64,000 nt of DNA, from the NCBI GenBank assembly GCA_964457585.1, contig CAYWFU010000007.1:1-64000 (forward strand), in the 5' to 3' direction. The position numbers and the translations under genes are program-made. The DNA is from CAYWFU01 sp964457585. GTDB lineage: Bacteria; JACRDZ01. Below the pieces are notes generated by a model. It ran no database searches, was not told where the DNA came from, and saw nothing but the letters and a program-made list of their open reading frames with translations. Of this stretch, positions 7,821-16,730 are shown piece after piece; the stretch's first letter is position 1, and each line of letters begins with the position of its first letter.

Positions 7821-8831
7821 GTGTTAAAAGGTAAATCTATACTAGTTACTGGAGGAACAGGTTCATTTGGTAAAAAATTTGTAGAAATAGTCTTAAATAA
7901 ATATCCTGAAATTGAGAGATTAGTTGTTTATTCTCGAGATGAACTTAAGCAATTTGAGATGACCCAGATATTTTCAGATAAAAAGTTTCCTCAGTTAAGA
8001 TATTTTATTGGTGATGTAAGGGATAAAGATCGGTTATTTCGTGCTATGGAAGGAATCGATATTGTAGTTCATGCTGCTGCACTGAAGCAGGTACCTGCTG
8101 CTGAGTATAATCCATTTGAAGCAGTGAAGACTAACATTATTGGCGCTCAAAATGTAATTGAAGCTGCTATTGACAGAGGAGTTAAGCAGGTAGTAGCTTT
8201 AAGTACAGATAAAGCTGCTGCGCCCATTAATCTGTATGGAGCTACAAAACTTTGTTCAGATAAGATTTTTGTTGCAGCTAATAACTTTAAAGGGAAACAT
8301 GATATTAAGTTTTCAGTTGTTAGATATGGAAATGTTTTAGGGAGCAGAGGGAGTGTTATTCCATTTTTTATAGAAAAACGCAAATATGGAGTTGTACCTA
8401 TCACTGATAAACGAATGACTAGATTTAATATTACTTTAGATGAAGGTGTGAAATTTGTTCTTTTTGCGTTAAAAAATATGTGGGGAGGAGAGATATTTAT
8501 ACCTAAAATACCAAGTTATCGTATTTTGGATGTAGCAGAAGCTATTGCCCCTGGTGTAAAACAAGAAATAGTGGGTATTAGACCAGGTGAAAAATTACAT
8601 GAGGAAATGATTACTGAGACAGATGCATTAAATACTGCAGAGTTCGATAATTATTATGTTATATTCCCATCTTTGCAATTATGGTCAATAGAGGATTTTA
8701 TAAGAACATTTAAAGGAAATATGTGTCGGGAAAATTTTAAATATAACAGTGAAATGAATACTGATTGGCTTACTGTTGAAAGGATAAGAGAATTAATTAA
8801 GCAACATATAGATCCAAATTTCTTAGCTTAA
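7821..8831 (+). CDS. pseB: UDP-N-acetylglucosamine 4,6-dehydratase (inverting), PseB
   Basis: First pseudaminic acid enzyme: converts UDP-GlcNAc to UDP-2-acetamido-2,6-dideoxy-beta-L-arabino-hex-4-ulose. The Rossmann motif TGGTGSFGKKF is at the N-terminus; LSTDKAAAPINLYGATK carries the catalytic Lys of the TDKA motif and the YxxxK-like site, followed by RYGNVLGSRGSVIPFF, all typical of PseB/FlaA1. Length (336 residues) fits the soluble short form. Start chosen as GTG 7821 with AGGAG at 7811-7815; an in-frame GTG at 7815 would overlap that ribosome site. Only 12 bases separate it from pseC. Confidence 0.93.
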   Translation: MLKGKSILVTGGTGSFGKKFVEIVLNKYPEIERLVVYSRDELKQFEMTQIFSDKKFPQLRYFIGDVRDKDRLFRAMEGIDIVVHAAALKQVPAAEYNPFEAVKTNIIGAQNVIEAAIDRGVKQVVALSTDKAAAPINLYGATKLCSDKIFVAANNFKGKHDIKFSVVRYGNVLGSRGSVIPFFIEKRKYGVVPITDKRMTRFNITLDEGVKFVLFALKNMWGGEIFIPKIPSYRILDVAEAIAPGVKQEIVGIRPGEKLHEEMITETDALNTAEFDNYYVIFPSLQLWSIEDFIRTFKGNMCRENFKYNSEMNTDWLTVERIRELIKQHIDPNFLA

Positions 8832-8843
8832 TAGTGAATAAAT

Positions 8844-10010
8844 ATGAGAAATTGTATTCCTTATGGACATCAATCTATATCTGAAGAAGATGTTGATGCT
8901 GTTATTGAAGTGTTAAGATCTGATTGCCTTACACAGGGTCCAGCGATTGAACGCTTTGAAAAAGCTGTTGCAGATTATTGCAACACAAAATACGCGGTAG
9001 CGGTAAACAGCGCTACATCTGCGCTTCACATTGCATGTATTGCTGCAGGATTAGGGAAAGGGGATATTTTATGGACTTCTCCTAATACATTTGTAGCTTC
9101 TGCAAATTGCGGATTATATTGTGGAGCTTCAATAGATTTTGTAGATATAGACTCTCATACATATAATATAAGTATAAACGAACTTAAAATTAAATTGAAA
9201 GAATCAAAATCAACAGGAAAGCTTCCAAAGATAGTTATTCCTGTTCATTTTGCAGGACAGTCATGCGATATGGAAGCTATTTCACGTCTTGCAAAACAAT
9301 ATGCTTTTAAAATTATTGAAGATGCATCACATGCAATTGGGGGGGCTTACCAGAAGAGTCGAATAGGGTCATGCTTTTTTTCCGATATGACTGTTTTTAG
9401 TTTTCACCCGGTAAAAATTATTACAACTGGCGAAGGGGGAATGATTCTAACCAACTCCAGGGATTTGTTTAATAAACTTGTTCTTTTACGTTCACATGGG
9501 ATTACTAGAAATACTGAATTTATGGCGGGGGAAACACACGGACCATGGTATTACCAGCAGATTGAGTTGGGTTTTAATTATAGAATGACAGATATGCAAG
9601 CAGCTCTTGGGTATAGCCAGATGAAGCGTATTGATGATTTTGTATATCGTCGTAATTATTTGGCAAATCGATATACCCAATTAATGAAAGATTTACCTTT
9701 ATCTTTACCTTATCTAGATGTAGATTCATATTCAGCTTATCATTTATATGTTATATGTTTAAAGCTGGATAAGATTAATAAATCTCATCGTCAAGTATTT
9801 GAAGAACTCAGGAGTGCGGGTATTGGTGTGAATTTACATTATATTCCAGTGCATACACAACCTTATTATCAAAAATTAGGTTTTAAAATAGGGGATTTCC
9901 CAGCAGCAGAAAAATATTATTCAGAAGCGATTAGTTTACCTTTATTTTATTCGCTTAAAGAAAAAGATCAAGATTATATTATTAATTCCATAATAGAAGT
10001 ATTAAAATGA
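8844..10010 (+). CDS. pseC: UDP-4-amino-4,6-dideoxy-N-acetyl-beta-L-altrosamine transaminase, PseC
   Basis: DegT/DnrJ/EryC1 family PLP enzyme, second step of pseudaminic acid synthesis, transferring an amino group from glutamate to the 4-keto product of PseB. It opens IPYGHQSISEEDVDAV and has the PLP motif EDASHAIGGAY and the Schiff-base lysine K191 within FSFHPVKIITTGEGG; the HPVK form is characteristic of PseC. Full length, 388 residues. Its stop overlaps the next start by four bases (ATGA), indicating translational coupling with the pseF-like gene. Confidence 0.93.
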   Translation: MRNCIPYGHQSISEEDVDAVIEVLRSDCLTQGPAIERFEKAVADYCNTKYAVAVNSATSALHIACIAAGLGKGDILWTSPNTFVASANCGLYCGASIDFVDIDSHTYNISINELKIKLKESKSTGKLPKIVIPVHFAGQSCDMEAISRLAKQYAFKIIEDASHAIGGAYQKSRIGSCFFSDMTVFSFHPVKIITTGEGGMILTNSRDLFNKLVLLRSHGITRNTEFMAGETHGPWYYQQIELGFNYRMTDMQAALGYSQMKRIDDFVYRRNYLANRYTQLMKDLPLSLPYLDVDSYSAYHLYVICLKLDKINKSHRQVFEELRSAGIGVNLHYIPVHTQPYYQKLGFKIGDFPAAEKYYSEAISLPLFYSLKEKDQDYIINSIIEVLK

Positions 10011-10735
10011 AAATAGTTATAATTGTTCAGGCGAGAATGACATCTGTTCGATTGCCAGGTAAAGTTTTAAAAGAAGTGCTTAATAAACCACTGTTAGAAT
10101 ATCAAATAGAAAGACTCAAACGTGTAGCTTATAAAGATGAAATAATAGTTGCAACAACTTTAAACAATACTGATCAGCCGATTGTTGAATTATGTAATAA
10201 ATTATTAATATCTTTTTATCGCGGACCAGAAGATGATGTGTTATCCCGTTATTATAATGCAGCTTTATATACAAATGCGGATGTTATTATTAGAGTAACT
10301 TCGGATTGTCCTATCATTGATCCAAATGTAATTGATAAAACCATACGTTTTTATCTTGATAATAATTCTAAATTTGATTATGTTTCTAATTGCTTGAAAC
10401 GTACTTATCCAAGAGGGATGGATACTGAAGTTTTTCCTTTTAGAGTATTAAAAGAAGCTTATAATGAAGCAACAAAAAAAATGGAGAGAGAACACGTTAC
10501 TTCATTTATTCATAAACAACCTGACCGTTATCGTTTAGGTAATTTTTTTTATTATCAAGATAAAAGTAATCATAGATGGACAGTTGATATGCCTGAAGAT
10601 TTTGAACTGATAAAAAAGATTATTGAAAATCTTTATATGAAAAATCAGGAATTTACTTTAGAAGATGTATTAAAAATGTTTGAAGAAGATCCTAATCTTT
10701 TTTTAATAAATGCACATATTGAACAAAAAGTTTGA
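10007..10735 (+). CDS. pseF: SpsF/PseF-like cytidylyltransferase
   Basis: Nucleotidyltransferase of the SpsF family, which in pseudaminate clusters supplies the PseF activity (CTP + pseudaminate to CMP-pseudaminate). It opens VIIVQARMTSVRLPGKVL, the nucleotide-binding signature of the family, then RVTSDCPIIDP with the metal-binding Asp, and HRWTVDMPEDFEL near the C-terminus. 242 residues, full length. Starts inside the pseC stop. The second cytidylyltransferase at 24357 is a NeuA-type enzyme and probably serves the other nonulosonate cassette; which enzyme takes which sugar is inferred from position. Confidence 0.85.
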   Translation: MKIVIIVQARMTSVRLPGKVLKEVLNKPLLEYQIERLKRVAYKDEIIVATTLNNTDQPIVELCNKLLISFYRGPEDDVLSRYYNAALYTNADVIIRVTSDCPIIDPNVIDKTIRFYLDNNSKFDYVSNCLKRTYPRGMDTEVFPFRVLKEAYNEATKKMEREHVTSFIHKQPDRYRLGNFFYYQDKSNHRWTVDMPEDFELIKKIIENLYMKNQEFTLEDVLKMFEEDPNLFLINAHIEQKV

Positions 10736-10764
10736 AATAAATTTTTTTTAAAGGAGCCTGATAA

Positions 10765-11385
10765 ATGGGAAATTTTAAAACAGAGCAAGAAAAGTTTTGG
10801 GCTGGTAATTTTGGAGATGAATACACCTCTAGAAATCAAGGTGTAAAATGTATAGCCAGCAATCTTGCATTATTTGCAAAGATTCTAAATGAAACCAAGA
10901 CTATTAAATCTGTAATTGAATTTGGTGCAAATTTAGGATTAAATTTATTAGCGATTAAACAACTTTTACCAGAGGCTAAGTTATCAGCTATAGAGATTAA
11001 TTTAAAAGCAGTTGAGTATTTAAATAAAATTGACGATATAAAAGTTTACCATAAATCAATTCTCGATTTTTTACCTGAATGTAATCACGATTTAGTGCTT
11101 ATCAAAGGGGTATTGATTCATATCAATCCTGACAGCCTGCCACAAGTTTACGATTCGCTTTATAATACAAGCAGTCGTTATATTTGTATTGCTGAATATT
11201 ATAATCCAAGTCCAGTTGAAGTTATTTATAGGGGTGAAAAAGGTAAATTGTTTAAACGTGATTTTGCTGGTGAAATGTTAGATAGATTTAAAGACCTTCA
11301 GTTGGTTAATTACGGTTTTGTTTATCGCAGGGATGAAAAATTTCCGCAAGATGATATCACTTGGTTTTTATTAGAAAAAAAATAA
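10765..11385 (+). CDS. Pseudaminic acid biosynthesis-associated methylase
   Basis: 206-residue class I SAM-dependent methyltransferase. It opens FKTEQEKFWAGNFGDEYTSRN, as does the methylase family recurrently found in pse clusters. Motif I is VIEFGANLGLNLLAI (about 49-63), with SAIEIN as the acidic loop and LVLIKGVLIHINPDSLPQVY further on. Substrate unknown; by context it methylates pseudaminic acid or a precursor. AGGAG lies ten bases before the ATG. Between the pseF-like and pseA genes, 27-29 base gaps on either side. Confidence 0.87.
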   Translation: MGNFKTEQEKFWAGNFGDEYTSRNQGVKCIASNLALFAKILNETKTIKSVIEFGANLGLNLLAIKQLLPEAKLSAIEINLKAVEYLNKIDDIKVYHKSILDFLPECNHDLVLIKGVLIHINPDSLPQVYDSLYNTSSRYICIAEYYNPSPVEVIYRGEKGKLFKRDFAGEMLDRFKDLQLVNYGFVYRRDEKFPQDDITWFLLEKK

Positions 11386-11412
11386 TTAAATTATAAGTAT
11401 TGGAGATAAAAA

Positions 11413-12558
11413 ATGAATTATTGCAAGAGATGTGTTATGCCTGATACAAAACCGGATCTTTATATAGATCAGGAAGGCGTTTGTAATGCATGCAGGAGTT
11501 ATGAAAATAGGAAGAGTATTAATTACGATCAACGTAAAAAAGAATTATTAACAATACTTGATAAATATAGATCAAAAGATGGAAAAAATTGGGATTGTAT
11601 TATACCTGTCAGCGGGGGAAAAGATAGTCATTATCAAGTTATTAGAATGCTTCAATTTGGAATGAATCCATTATGTGTAACAGCTTCAACATGTGACCTT
11701 TCAGAAATTGGGCGAAAAAATATTGAAAATATAAAAAAACTTGGAGTGGATTATTTGGAATTTTCTCCAGATAAAATCATAAGAAGAAAACTAAATCGAA
11801 TAGGTTTAACTCAAGTTGGAGATATCTCATGGCCTGAGCATGTAGGGATATTTACTATTCCCGTAAGAGCGGCAGTTCAATATAATGTTCCTTTACTTAT
11901 ATGGGGAGAAAATTCGCAACATGAGTATGGTGGACCTGCATCTGCTAGTGAAAATAATATATTAAATAGGCAATGGCTTGAAGAGTTTGGAGGGTTATTA
12001 GGATTACGTGTTTCTGATATTATTGGTTTGGATGGAATAGAAGAAAAGCATCTTATTCCTTATAATTATCCTGGTGATGAAGAACTTAAGAGAATCGGCG
12101 TTACAGGAGTATTTCTCGGGCATTATATTCCATGGGATGGTTATTCAAATGCTTTAATAGCTCAGGCTCATGGGTTTACAACATTGAATACTACTGTTGA
12201 GGGTTCTATTGTAAATTATGAGAATTTAGATAATTATCATACGGGTATTCATGATTATTTTAAGTTTTTGAAATTTGGTTTTGGCCGTGCAACTGATATA
12301 GCCTGTCTTCATATAAGAAGAGACCGTATTACCCGTCAGGATGGTATTGAGTTGATAAATAAGCATGATGGTAAATTCCCATGGACATATTTAGGAAAAC
12401 CTATTGAACAGATTCTTTATCCGCTTGACCTAACGATTGATGAGTTTATAAAAATCTGTGATCGCTTCACAAATAAGAAAATATTTCGTACAAATTCAAA
12501 AGGTGAGTTGTGTAAGGATAAGCATGGTAATTTAATTCTTATTAATAGTTGCAAATAA
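11413..12558 (+). CDS. pseA: N-acetyl sugar amidotransferase (PseA/WbuX/WbpG family)
   Basis: Uses ammonia and ATP to convert an acetamido group of a sugar to acetamidino. The PP-loop SGGKDS is at residues 67-72. A zinc-type Cys quartet lies at C4, C7, C24 and C27, and IWGENSQHEYGGP marks the family. 381 residues, full length. Family members need HisH/HisF-like partners as glutaminase and ammonia channel; both follow at 13571 and 14201, but a radical SAM gene is placed between. Acetamidino-pseudaminic acid (Pse5NAc7Am) is the expected product, by analogy with Campylobacter. Confidence 0.92.
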   Translation: MNYCKRCVMPDTKPDLYIDQEGVCNACRSYENRKSINYDQRKKELLTILDKYRSKDGKNWDCIIPVSGGKDSHYQVIRMLQFGMNPLCVTASTCDLSEIGRKNIENIKKLGVDYLEFSPDKIIRRKLNRIGLTQVGDISWPEHVGIFTIPVRAAVQYNVPLLIWGENSQHEYGGPASASENNILNRQWLEEFGGLLGLRVSDIIGLDGIEEKHLIPYNYPGDEELKRIGVTGVFLGHYIPWDGYSNALIAQAHGFTTLNTTVEGSIVNYENLDNYHTGIHDYFKFLKFGFGRATDIACLHIRRDRITRQDGIELINKHDGKFPWTYLGKPIEQILYPLDLTIDEFIKICDRFTNKKIFRTNSKGELCKDKHGNLILINSCK

Positions 12559-12621
12559 CCCAAGTTAAAGTATTGTTATAATAAAAAATTATTAATATAG
12601 TAAAAAGAAAGATGAAAAGTT

Positions 12622-13566
12622 ATGCATAATTTACCATTTCCAAGAGTTATCCGAATAGAACCGGCTAGCTTATGTAATCTAAAATGTTCACATTGTCCTA
12701 CAGGGACTATTAAATTAGAACGTGGGATAATGGACATAACAACATTTCAGATTGTTATTGAAAATATAAAAAAAAATATTGATTTTATAAAAGTAGCAGT
12801 AATGTATCATGGAGGGGAACCTCTTATTAACAAAGACCTGTCCATGATGATATCAGAAGTAAAAGATATAGGTATCCCCTTTGTAAAGACTGTATCAAAC
12901 GGAATGTTTCTAAATGAAAAATCGACTGAAGCTTTAGTTAAAAGCGGGTTAGATAGTATTGAAATTTCCATTGATGCAACAAGTTCAGAAATTAGCGATT
13001 TTGTTAGAAAAAATAGCAACTCAAAAAAAATAATGGAGAACATAAAAAGATTTATATCTATTAAAGATGAGTTAAAATTAAGCACTCCAGAGGTTTTTAT
13101 TGCTACAACCCAATTCAAAGACAAAGCATCTACATTTGTTGAAGCTCAGGTTCCTAAATACCTTCTGGATGAATTTCGGGATTTATATAAGGAGAAAAAG
13201 CTTAATTTCATATCGACTTACGCAATGCTATGGCCTCACATGGAAGTAGACACATCAATATATGATGTATTTTGTATTAAAGAGTCAAAAGGAGCCAATG
13301 ATACCTGCGATCACCTTAATAATACTATGACAATAAGATGGAATGGGGATATTGTCCCTTGTTGTTATGACCTTACAAGTAGATATGTGATTGGCAACAT
13401 CCATTCTGAAAAACTTTCAGAGATATGGAATAATGCTAGGCACAAAGCAATAAGGGATGGAATATTAAACAAAAAGTTCATTGGGCCTTGCAAGAGTTGC
13501 AATATGGTATTACCTGGTAATTATATATCATTGAAAGAAGAAGTAATACGCAGAGTCACAGGATAA
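12622..13566 (+). CDS. Radical SAM/SPASM domain protein
   Basis: 314 residues. The radical SAM cluster motif CNLKCSHC is at C18, C22 and C25. A GGEPL SAM-binding motif follows, and C-terminal SPASM-type cysteines lie in IVPCCYDLTSRYVIGN and GPCKSCNM. SPASM proteins carry auxiliary iron-sulfur clusters and modify peptides, sugars or cofactors. Substrate cannot be read from the sequence. It sits between pseA and hisH, parts of one amidation machine, with a 4-base gap to hisH, so a tailoring step on the same sugar is plausible. Unlike the four other radical SAM proteins here, it has no B12-binding domain. Confidence 0.88.
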   Translation: MHNLPFPRVIRIEPASLCNLKCSHCPTGTIKLERGIMDITTFQIVIENIKKNIDFIKVAVMYHGGEPLINKDLSMMISEVKDIGIPFVKTVSNGMFLNEKSTEALVKSGLDSIEISIDATSSEISDFVRKNSNSKKIMENIKRFISIKDELKLSTPEVFIATTQFKDKASTFVEAQVPKYLLDEFRDLYKEKKLNFISTYAMLWPHMEVDTSIYDVFCIKESKGANDTCDHLNNTMTIRWNGDIVPCCYDLTSRYVIGNIHSEKLSEIWNNARHKAIRDGILNKKFIGPCKSCNMVLPGNYISLKEEVIRRVTG

Positions 13567-13570
13567 TATT

Positions 13571-14185
13571 ATGAGCTTGATTGTAATAGATTATGGTATG
13601 AGCAACCTTGGATCAATAAGACGTTCATTTGAGGAATGCGGTGCAGACGTAATTGTTTCTGATGATCCTCAAGATTTGAAATTAGCAAGTCATATTGTAC
13701 TTCCCGGTGTAGGTTCGTTTTCAGATGGCATGATAAATCTCCAGAAAAAGGGATGGGTACATTCTATTAAAGAGGCGGTTGTTGAAAAGCAAATCCCTTT
13801 ACTTGGTATTTGTCTAGGGATGCAGCTACTTGCAGACAAAGGCTATGAGGGTGGTAATATTACAGGTCTTGAGCTGATACATGGGGAAGTTAAAAAATTA
13901 GAAACTAATTCTCAATCAGAAAGAATTCCGCATGTGGGATGGAATGAAATTATTAAAAATATTTCATCTCCGCTTTTTTATGAAATACCGGATAGATCGG
14001 ATTTTTATTTTGTTCATAGTTATCATTTTATACCTAATCAAAGAGAAAATATTTTAGCTTTTACACCATATTGTGATAATTTTGTTTCGGCTGTTGTAAA
14101 TAATAATGTTTATGGAGTACAATTCCATCCGGAAAAAAGTGGACGTTTTGGAATGCGGCTTCTTAAAAATTTTATTAATATATAA
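13571..14185 (+). CDS. hisH: HisH-like glutaminase partner of sugar amidation
   Basis: Class I glutamine amidotransferase of 204 residues with nucleophile C81 (LLGICLGMQLLA) and the catalytic His-Glu pair H186/E188 (GVQFHPEKSG). It releases ammonia from glutamine. Overall it resembles HisH of histidine biosynthesis, but no other his genes are near and the context (pseA upstream, HisF-like gene 15 bases downstream) matches the HisH2/WbuY partner of acetamidino modification. It ends with a ribosome site for the next gene. Confidence 0.9.
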   Translation: MSLIVIDYGMSNLGSIRRSFEECGADVIVSDDPQDLKLASHIVLPGVGSFSDGMINLQKKGWVHSIKEAVVEKQIPLLGICLGMQLLADKGYEGGNITGLELIHGEVKKLETNSQSERIPHVGWNEIIKNISSPLFYEIPDRSDFYFVHSYHFIPNQRENILAFTPYCDNFVSAVVNNNVYGVQFHPEKSGRFGMRLLKNFINI

Positions 14186-14200
14186 GGAGTTAGTAAAAAA

Positions 14201-14989
14201 TTGTTAAAAGTTCGTTTGATACCTACTTTACTATTGAAGGATGTTGGTTTAGTAAAAGGTATTGGTTTTAACAGCTGGCGCAGAGTTGGTACAGTTATGC
14301 CCGCAATCAAGGTTTATAATACCAGACAAGTGGATGAGCTTATTATTGTTGATATTACGGCATTTAGAGAAGGTCGTTTACCAGATTGTGATCAAATAAA
14401 AGATTTTTCAGCGGATTGTTTTGTACCTTTAACCATAGGCGGCGGGATACGTAGTTTTGATGATATAAGGAATTTACTTCGTGCCGGAGCAGATAAAGTA
14501 TGTATCAATAGCATAACTTATGAAAAACCTGAATTTATCAAAGAAGCTGCAAATAAATTTGGTTCGCAGTGTATAGTTGTAAGCATTGATGTGGGGAAAA
14601 AAAATGATGGAAGTTATGAGTGTTTTAGTTATTCAGGATCAAAATCAACAGGAAAAGATCCTGTAACTTGGGCTAAAGAGATTGAATCTTTAGGTGCGGG
14701 AGAATTATTAATCACATCTATTGAAAGAGATGGAACTATGCAGGGATACGATTTAGAGTTAATTAAAAAAATTACTAAAAGTGTAAATATTCCAGTAATT
14801 GCTTCAGGTGGTTGTGGAAATTATAATCACATGTATGAAGTTATATCTTATTCCGGAGCTTCTGCTGTAGCAGCAGCAAGTATTTTTCATTTTACTCATC
14901 AAACACCAATGGAGGCAAAGCTTTTTTTATCATCTAAAGGAATGCCGGTAAGAAACGTAAATATTAATAAGAATATAATAGAGAATTAA
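14201..14989 (+). CDS. hisF: AglZ/HisF2-type acetamidino modification protein (HisF-like)
   Basis: 262-residue TIM barrel like HisF: TIGGGIRSFDDIRNLLRAG, GSQCIVVSID and IPVIASGGCG are clear. D130 is kept, but the position of the other HisF catalytic Asp (D11 in Thermotoga HisF) is Leu: the N-terminus reads RLIPTLLLKD where true HisF has CLDVKD. The same change is familiar from HisF2/WbuZ proteins of sugar amidation, which need only the ammonia channel. Start is TTG 14201 with AGGAG about 11 bases upstream. Two bases separate it from pseG. Confidence 0.9.
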   Translation: MLKVRLIPTLLLKDVGLVKGIGFNSWRRVGTVMPAIKVYNTRQVDELIIVDITAFREGRLPDCDQIKDFSADCFVPLTIGGGIRSFDDIRNLLRAGADKVCINSITYEKPEFIKEAANKFGSQCIVVSIDVGKKNDGSYECFSYSGSKSTGKDPVTWAKEIESLGAGELLITSIERDGTMQGYDLELIKKITKSVNIPVIASGGCGNYNHMYEVISYSGASAVAAASIFHFTHQTPMEAKLFLSSKGMPVRNVNINKNIIEN

Positions 14990-14991
14990 TT

Positions 14992-16026
14992 ATGTCGATA
15001 AATGTTATGTTTAGAGCAGATTCGTCATCGATTATTGGTACAGGTCATATAATGCGTTGTTTGACTTTGGCAGATTCTCTAAAAGAAAAAGGTGTTGAAA
15101 TAAGTTTTATTAGTATTAAAGAAAAAGGAAATTTAATACAATTAATTGAAGAAAAAGGATATAAGGTTTATAAATTACCTATAAAATCTGATGAGAAAAA
15201 AACCTTAGATATATTAAAAAACCAAAAATCTACAATAGATTGGCTGATAATAGACCATTATAATATTGATACTTTTTGGGAAACCAAATTTAATAAATTT
15301 GTTAAAAAAATAATGGTAATTGATGATCTGGCAAATAGAAAACATAATTGTGAGCTTTTATTAGATCAAAATTATTATCTTAAAAAAAATAGATATAAAG
15401 GATTAATTTCTAATAAATGTAAGCAATTAATTGGCCCTGATTTTGCATTAATTAAAAAAGAGTTTTTAAAGTTACGAAAAAAATTAGAACCACGTACAGG
15501 AAAAGTAAAACAAATATTGGTTTTTATGGGTGGTGCAGATTTTACAAATGAAACTTCAAAAATACTAAAAGCTATTAAATTGTTGAATAATCCTGGTATT
15601 AAATTTAATATTGTTATAGGCCCTGCTAATCAGTATTACAATAAATTAAAAAAAGAAATAGCCAAAATATCAAATGCTGTTTGTTTTTATAATATAAATA
15701 ATATGGCCGAATTAATGTTTAATGCTGATTTATGTATCGGAGCATGCGGTTCTACAACATGGGAAAGATTAATTATGGGTATTCCAAGTATTGTTATTAT
15801 TATTGCTGATAATCAAAAAGAAAATGCTGAAAGTCTTGATAAAAAAGAATGTATAATAAATCTTGGATTTTATAATAAGGTTACTATTAAAAACGTATTT
15901 ACAAAAATAGAATATTTAATTAACAATCCTAATATTATTAAACGAATGAGCAAAAAAGCGCAAAAAATTGTTGATGGCAAAGGTACTGGCAGGGTTACAA
16001 ATATTTTATTAAAGGCAGGTCAATAA
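14992..16026 (+). CDS. pseG: UDP-2,4-diacetamido-2,4,6-trideoxy-beta-L-altropyranose hydrolase, PseG
   Basis: Removes UDP from the fully acetylated intermediate to give the 6-deoxy-AltdiNAc used by PseI. GT-B fold with the glycine-rich N-terminal motif RADSSSIIGTGHIMRCLTLA, including the presumed catalytic H19. The C-terminal nucleotide site reads ADLCIGACGSTTWERLIMGIP. 344 residues. The segment DHYNIDTFWE matches the family. Overlaps the next start by one base. Confidence 0.92.
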   Translation: MSINVMFRADSSSIIGTGHIMRCLTLADSLKEKGVEISFISIKEKGNLIQLIEEKGYKVYKLPIKSDEKKTLDILKNQKSTIDWLIIDHYNIDTFWETKFNKFVKKIMVIDDLANRKHNCELLLDQNYYLKKNRYKGLISNKCKQLIGPDFALIKKEFLKLRKKLEPRTGKVKQILVFMGGADFTNETSKILKAIKLLNNPGIKFNIVIGPANQYYNKLKKEIAKISNAVCFYNINNMAELMFNADLCIGACGSTTWERLIMGIPSIVIIIADNQKENAESLDKKECIINLGFYNKVTIKNVFTKIEYLINNPNIIKRMSKKAQKIVDGKGTGRVTNILLKAGQ

Positions 16027-16730
16027 TGTCAATAAAAAACAGGATAGTAATTGCAACTATTAAGTCATGGAATATAGCAAACGCAATAAAATTTAAGAAT
16101 ATTCATAGCGAAGAATTTGAAACGTTAATAATTACTAAAAAAGAAGATTTGAATTTAAATTATATAAAAGATTTTGATCCAAAATATATTTTTTTCCCGC
16201 ATTGGTCATGGATAATTAAAAATGATATATACGATAATTTTGATTGTATAGTTTTTCATATGACAGATTTACCATTTGGAAGAGGAGGCAGTCCCCTTCA
16301 GAATTTAATTATAAATAAAATTTACAATACAAAAATTTCTGCCATTAAAGTAGACGGTGAAATAGATACTGGTAAAATTTATTTTAAAGAAGATTTTTAT
16401 ATAGGATTGGGTAATGCAGATGAGATCTTTCAAAGAATTTCAGAATTAATATTTTTTAAAATGATACCAAATATTTTGAAAAACAATATAATTCCACAAG
16501 AACAAACAGGCGATATAACTTATTTCAACAGAAGAACTCCGGAAGATAGCGATATTTCTAAAGCTAGTTTAAACAATTTTGATGATTTATATGATTTTAT
16601 TAGAATGTTAGATGGGGAAGGTTATCCAAATGCTTTTTTAAAACTTGGAAAATTTAAAATATCCTTTAAAGAAATATCTGAAAAATCTGATAAAGTTACA
16701 GGAAGATTTGAAATTGAGGAGGAAAAATGA
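16026..16730 (+). CDS. Formyltransferase-family protein (sugar N-formylation likely)
   Basis: 234 residues related to methionyl-tRNA formyltransferase, with PHWSWIIKNDIYDNFDCIVF and FHMTDLPFGRGGSPLQNLI carrying the catalytic-type His, and VDGEIDTGKIYF carrying the conserved Asp. The usual Asn two residues before the His is Val, a variation I cannot interpret. In glycan clusters such enzymes use N10-formyl-tetrahydrofolate to formylate amino sugars. The adjacent PIG-L deacetylase, overlapping by four bases, could expose the amine. Expected target: an amino group of pseudaminate. Not a tRNA enzyme by context. Confidence 0.83.
   Translation: MSIKNRIVIATIKSWNIANAIKFKNIHSEEFETLIITKKEDLNLNYIKDFDPKYIFFPHWSWIIKNDIYDNFDCIVFHMTDLPFGRGGSPLQNLIINKIYNTKISAIKVDGEIDTGKIYFKEDFYIGLGNADEIFQRISELIFFKMIPNILKNNIIPQEQTGDITYFNRRTPEDSDISKASLNNFDDLYDFIRMLDGEGYPNAFLKLGKFKISFKEISEKSDKVTGRFEIEEEK

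Noticed and set aside
13571..14989. Histidine biosynthesis genes (hisH, hisF)
   Set aside because: No other his genes are near, they follow pseA, and the HisF-like protein has Leu at the position of catalytic Asp11; they fit sugar amidation.
16026..16730. Methionyl-tRNA formyltransferase Fmt
   Set aside because: Too short (234 residues), lacks the tRNA-binding C-terminal domain and lies within the pse genes.
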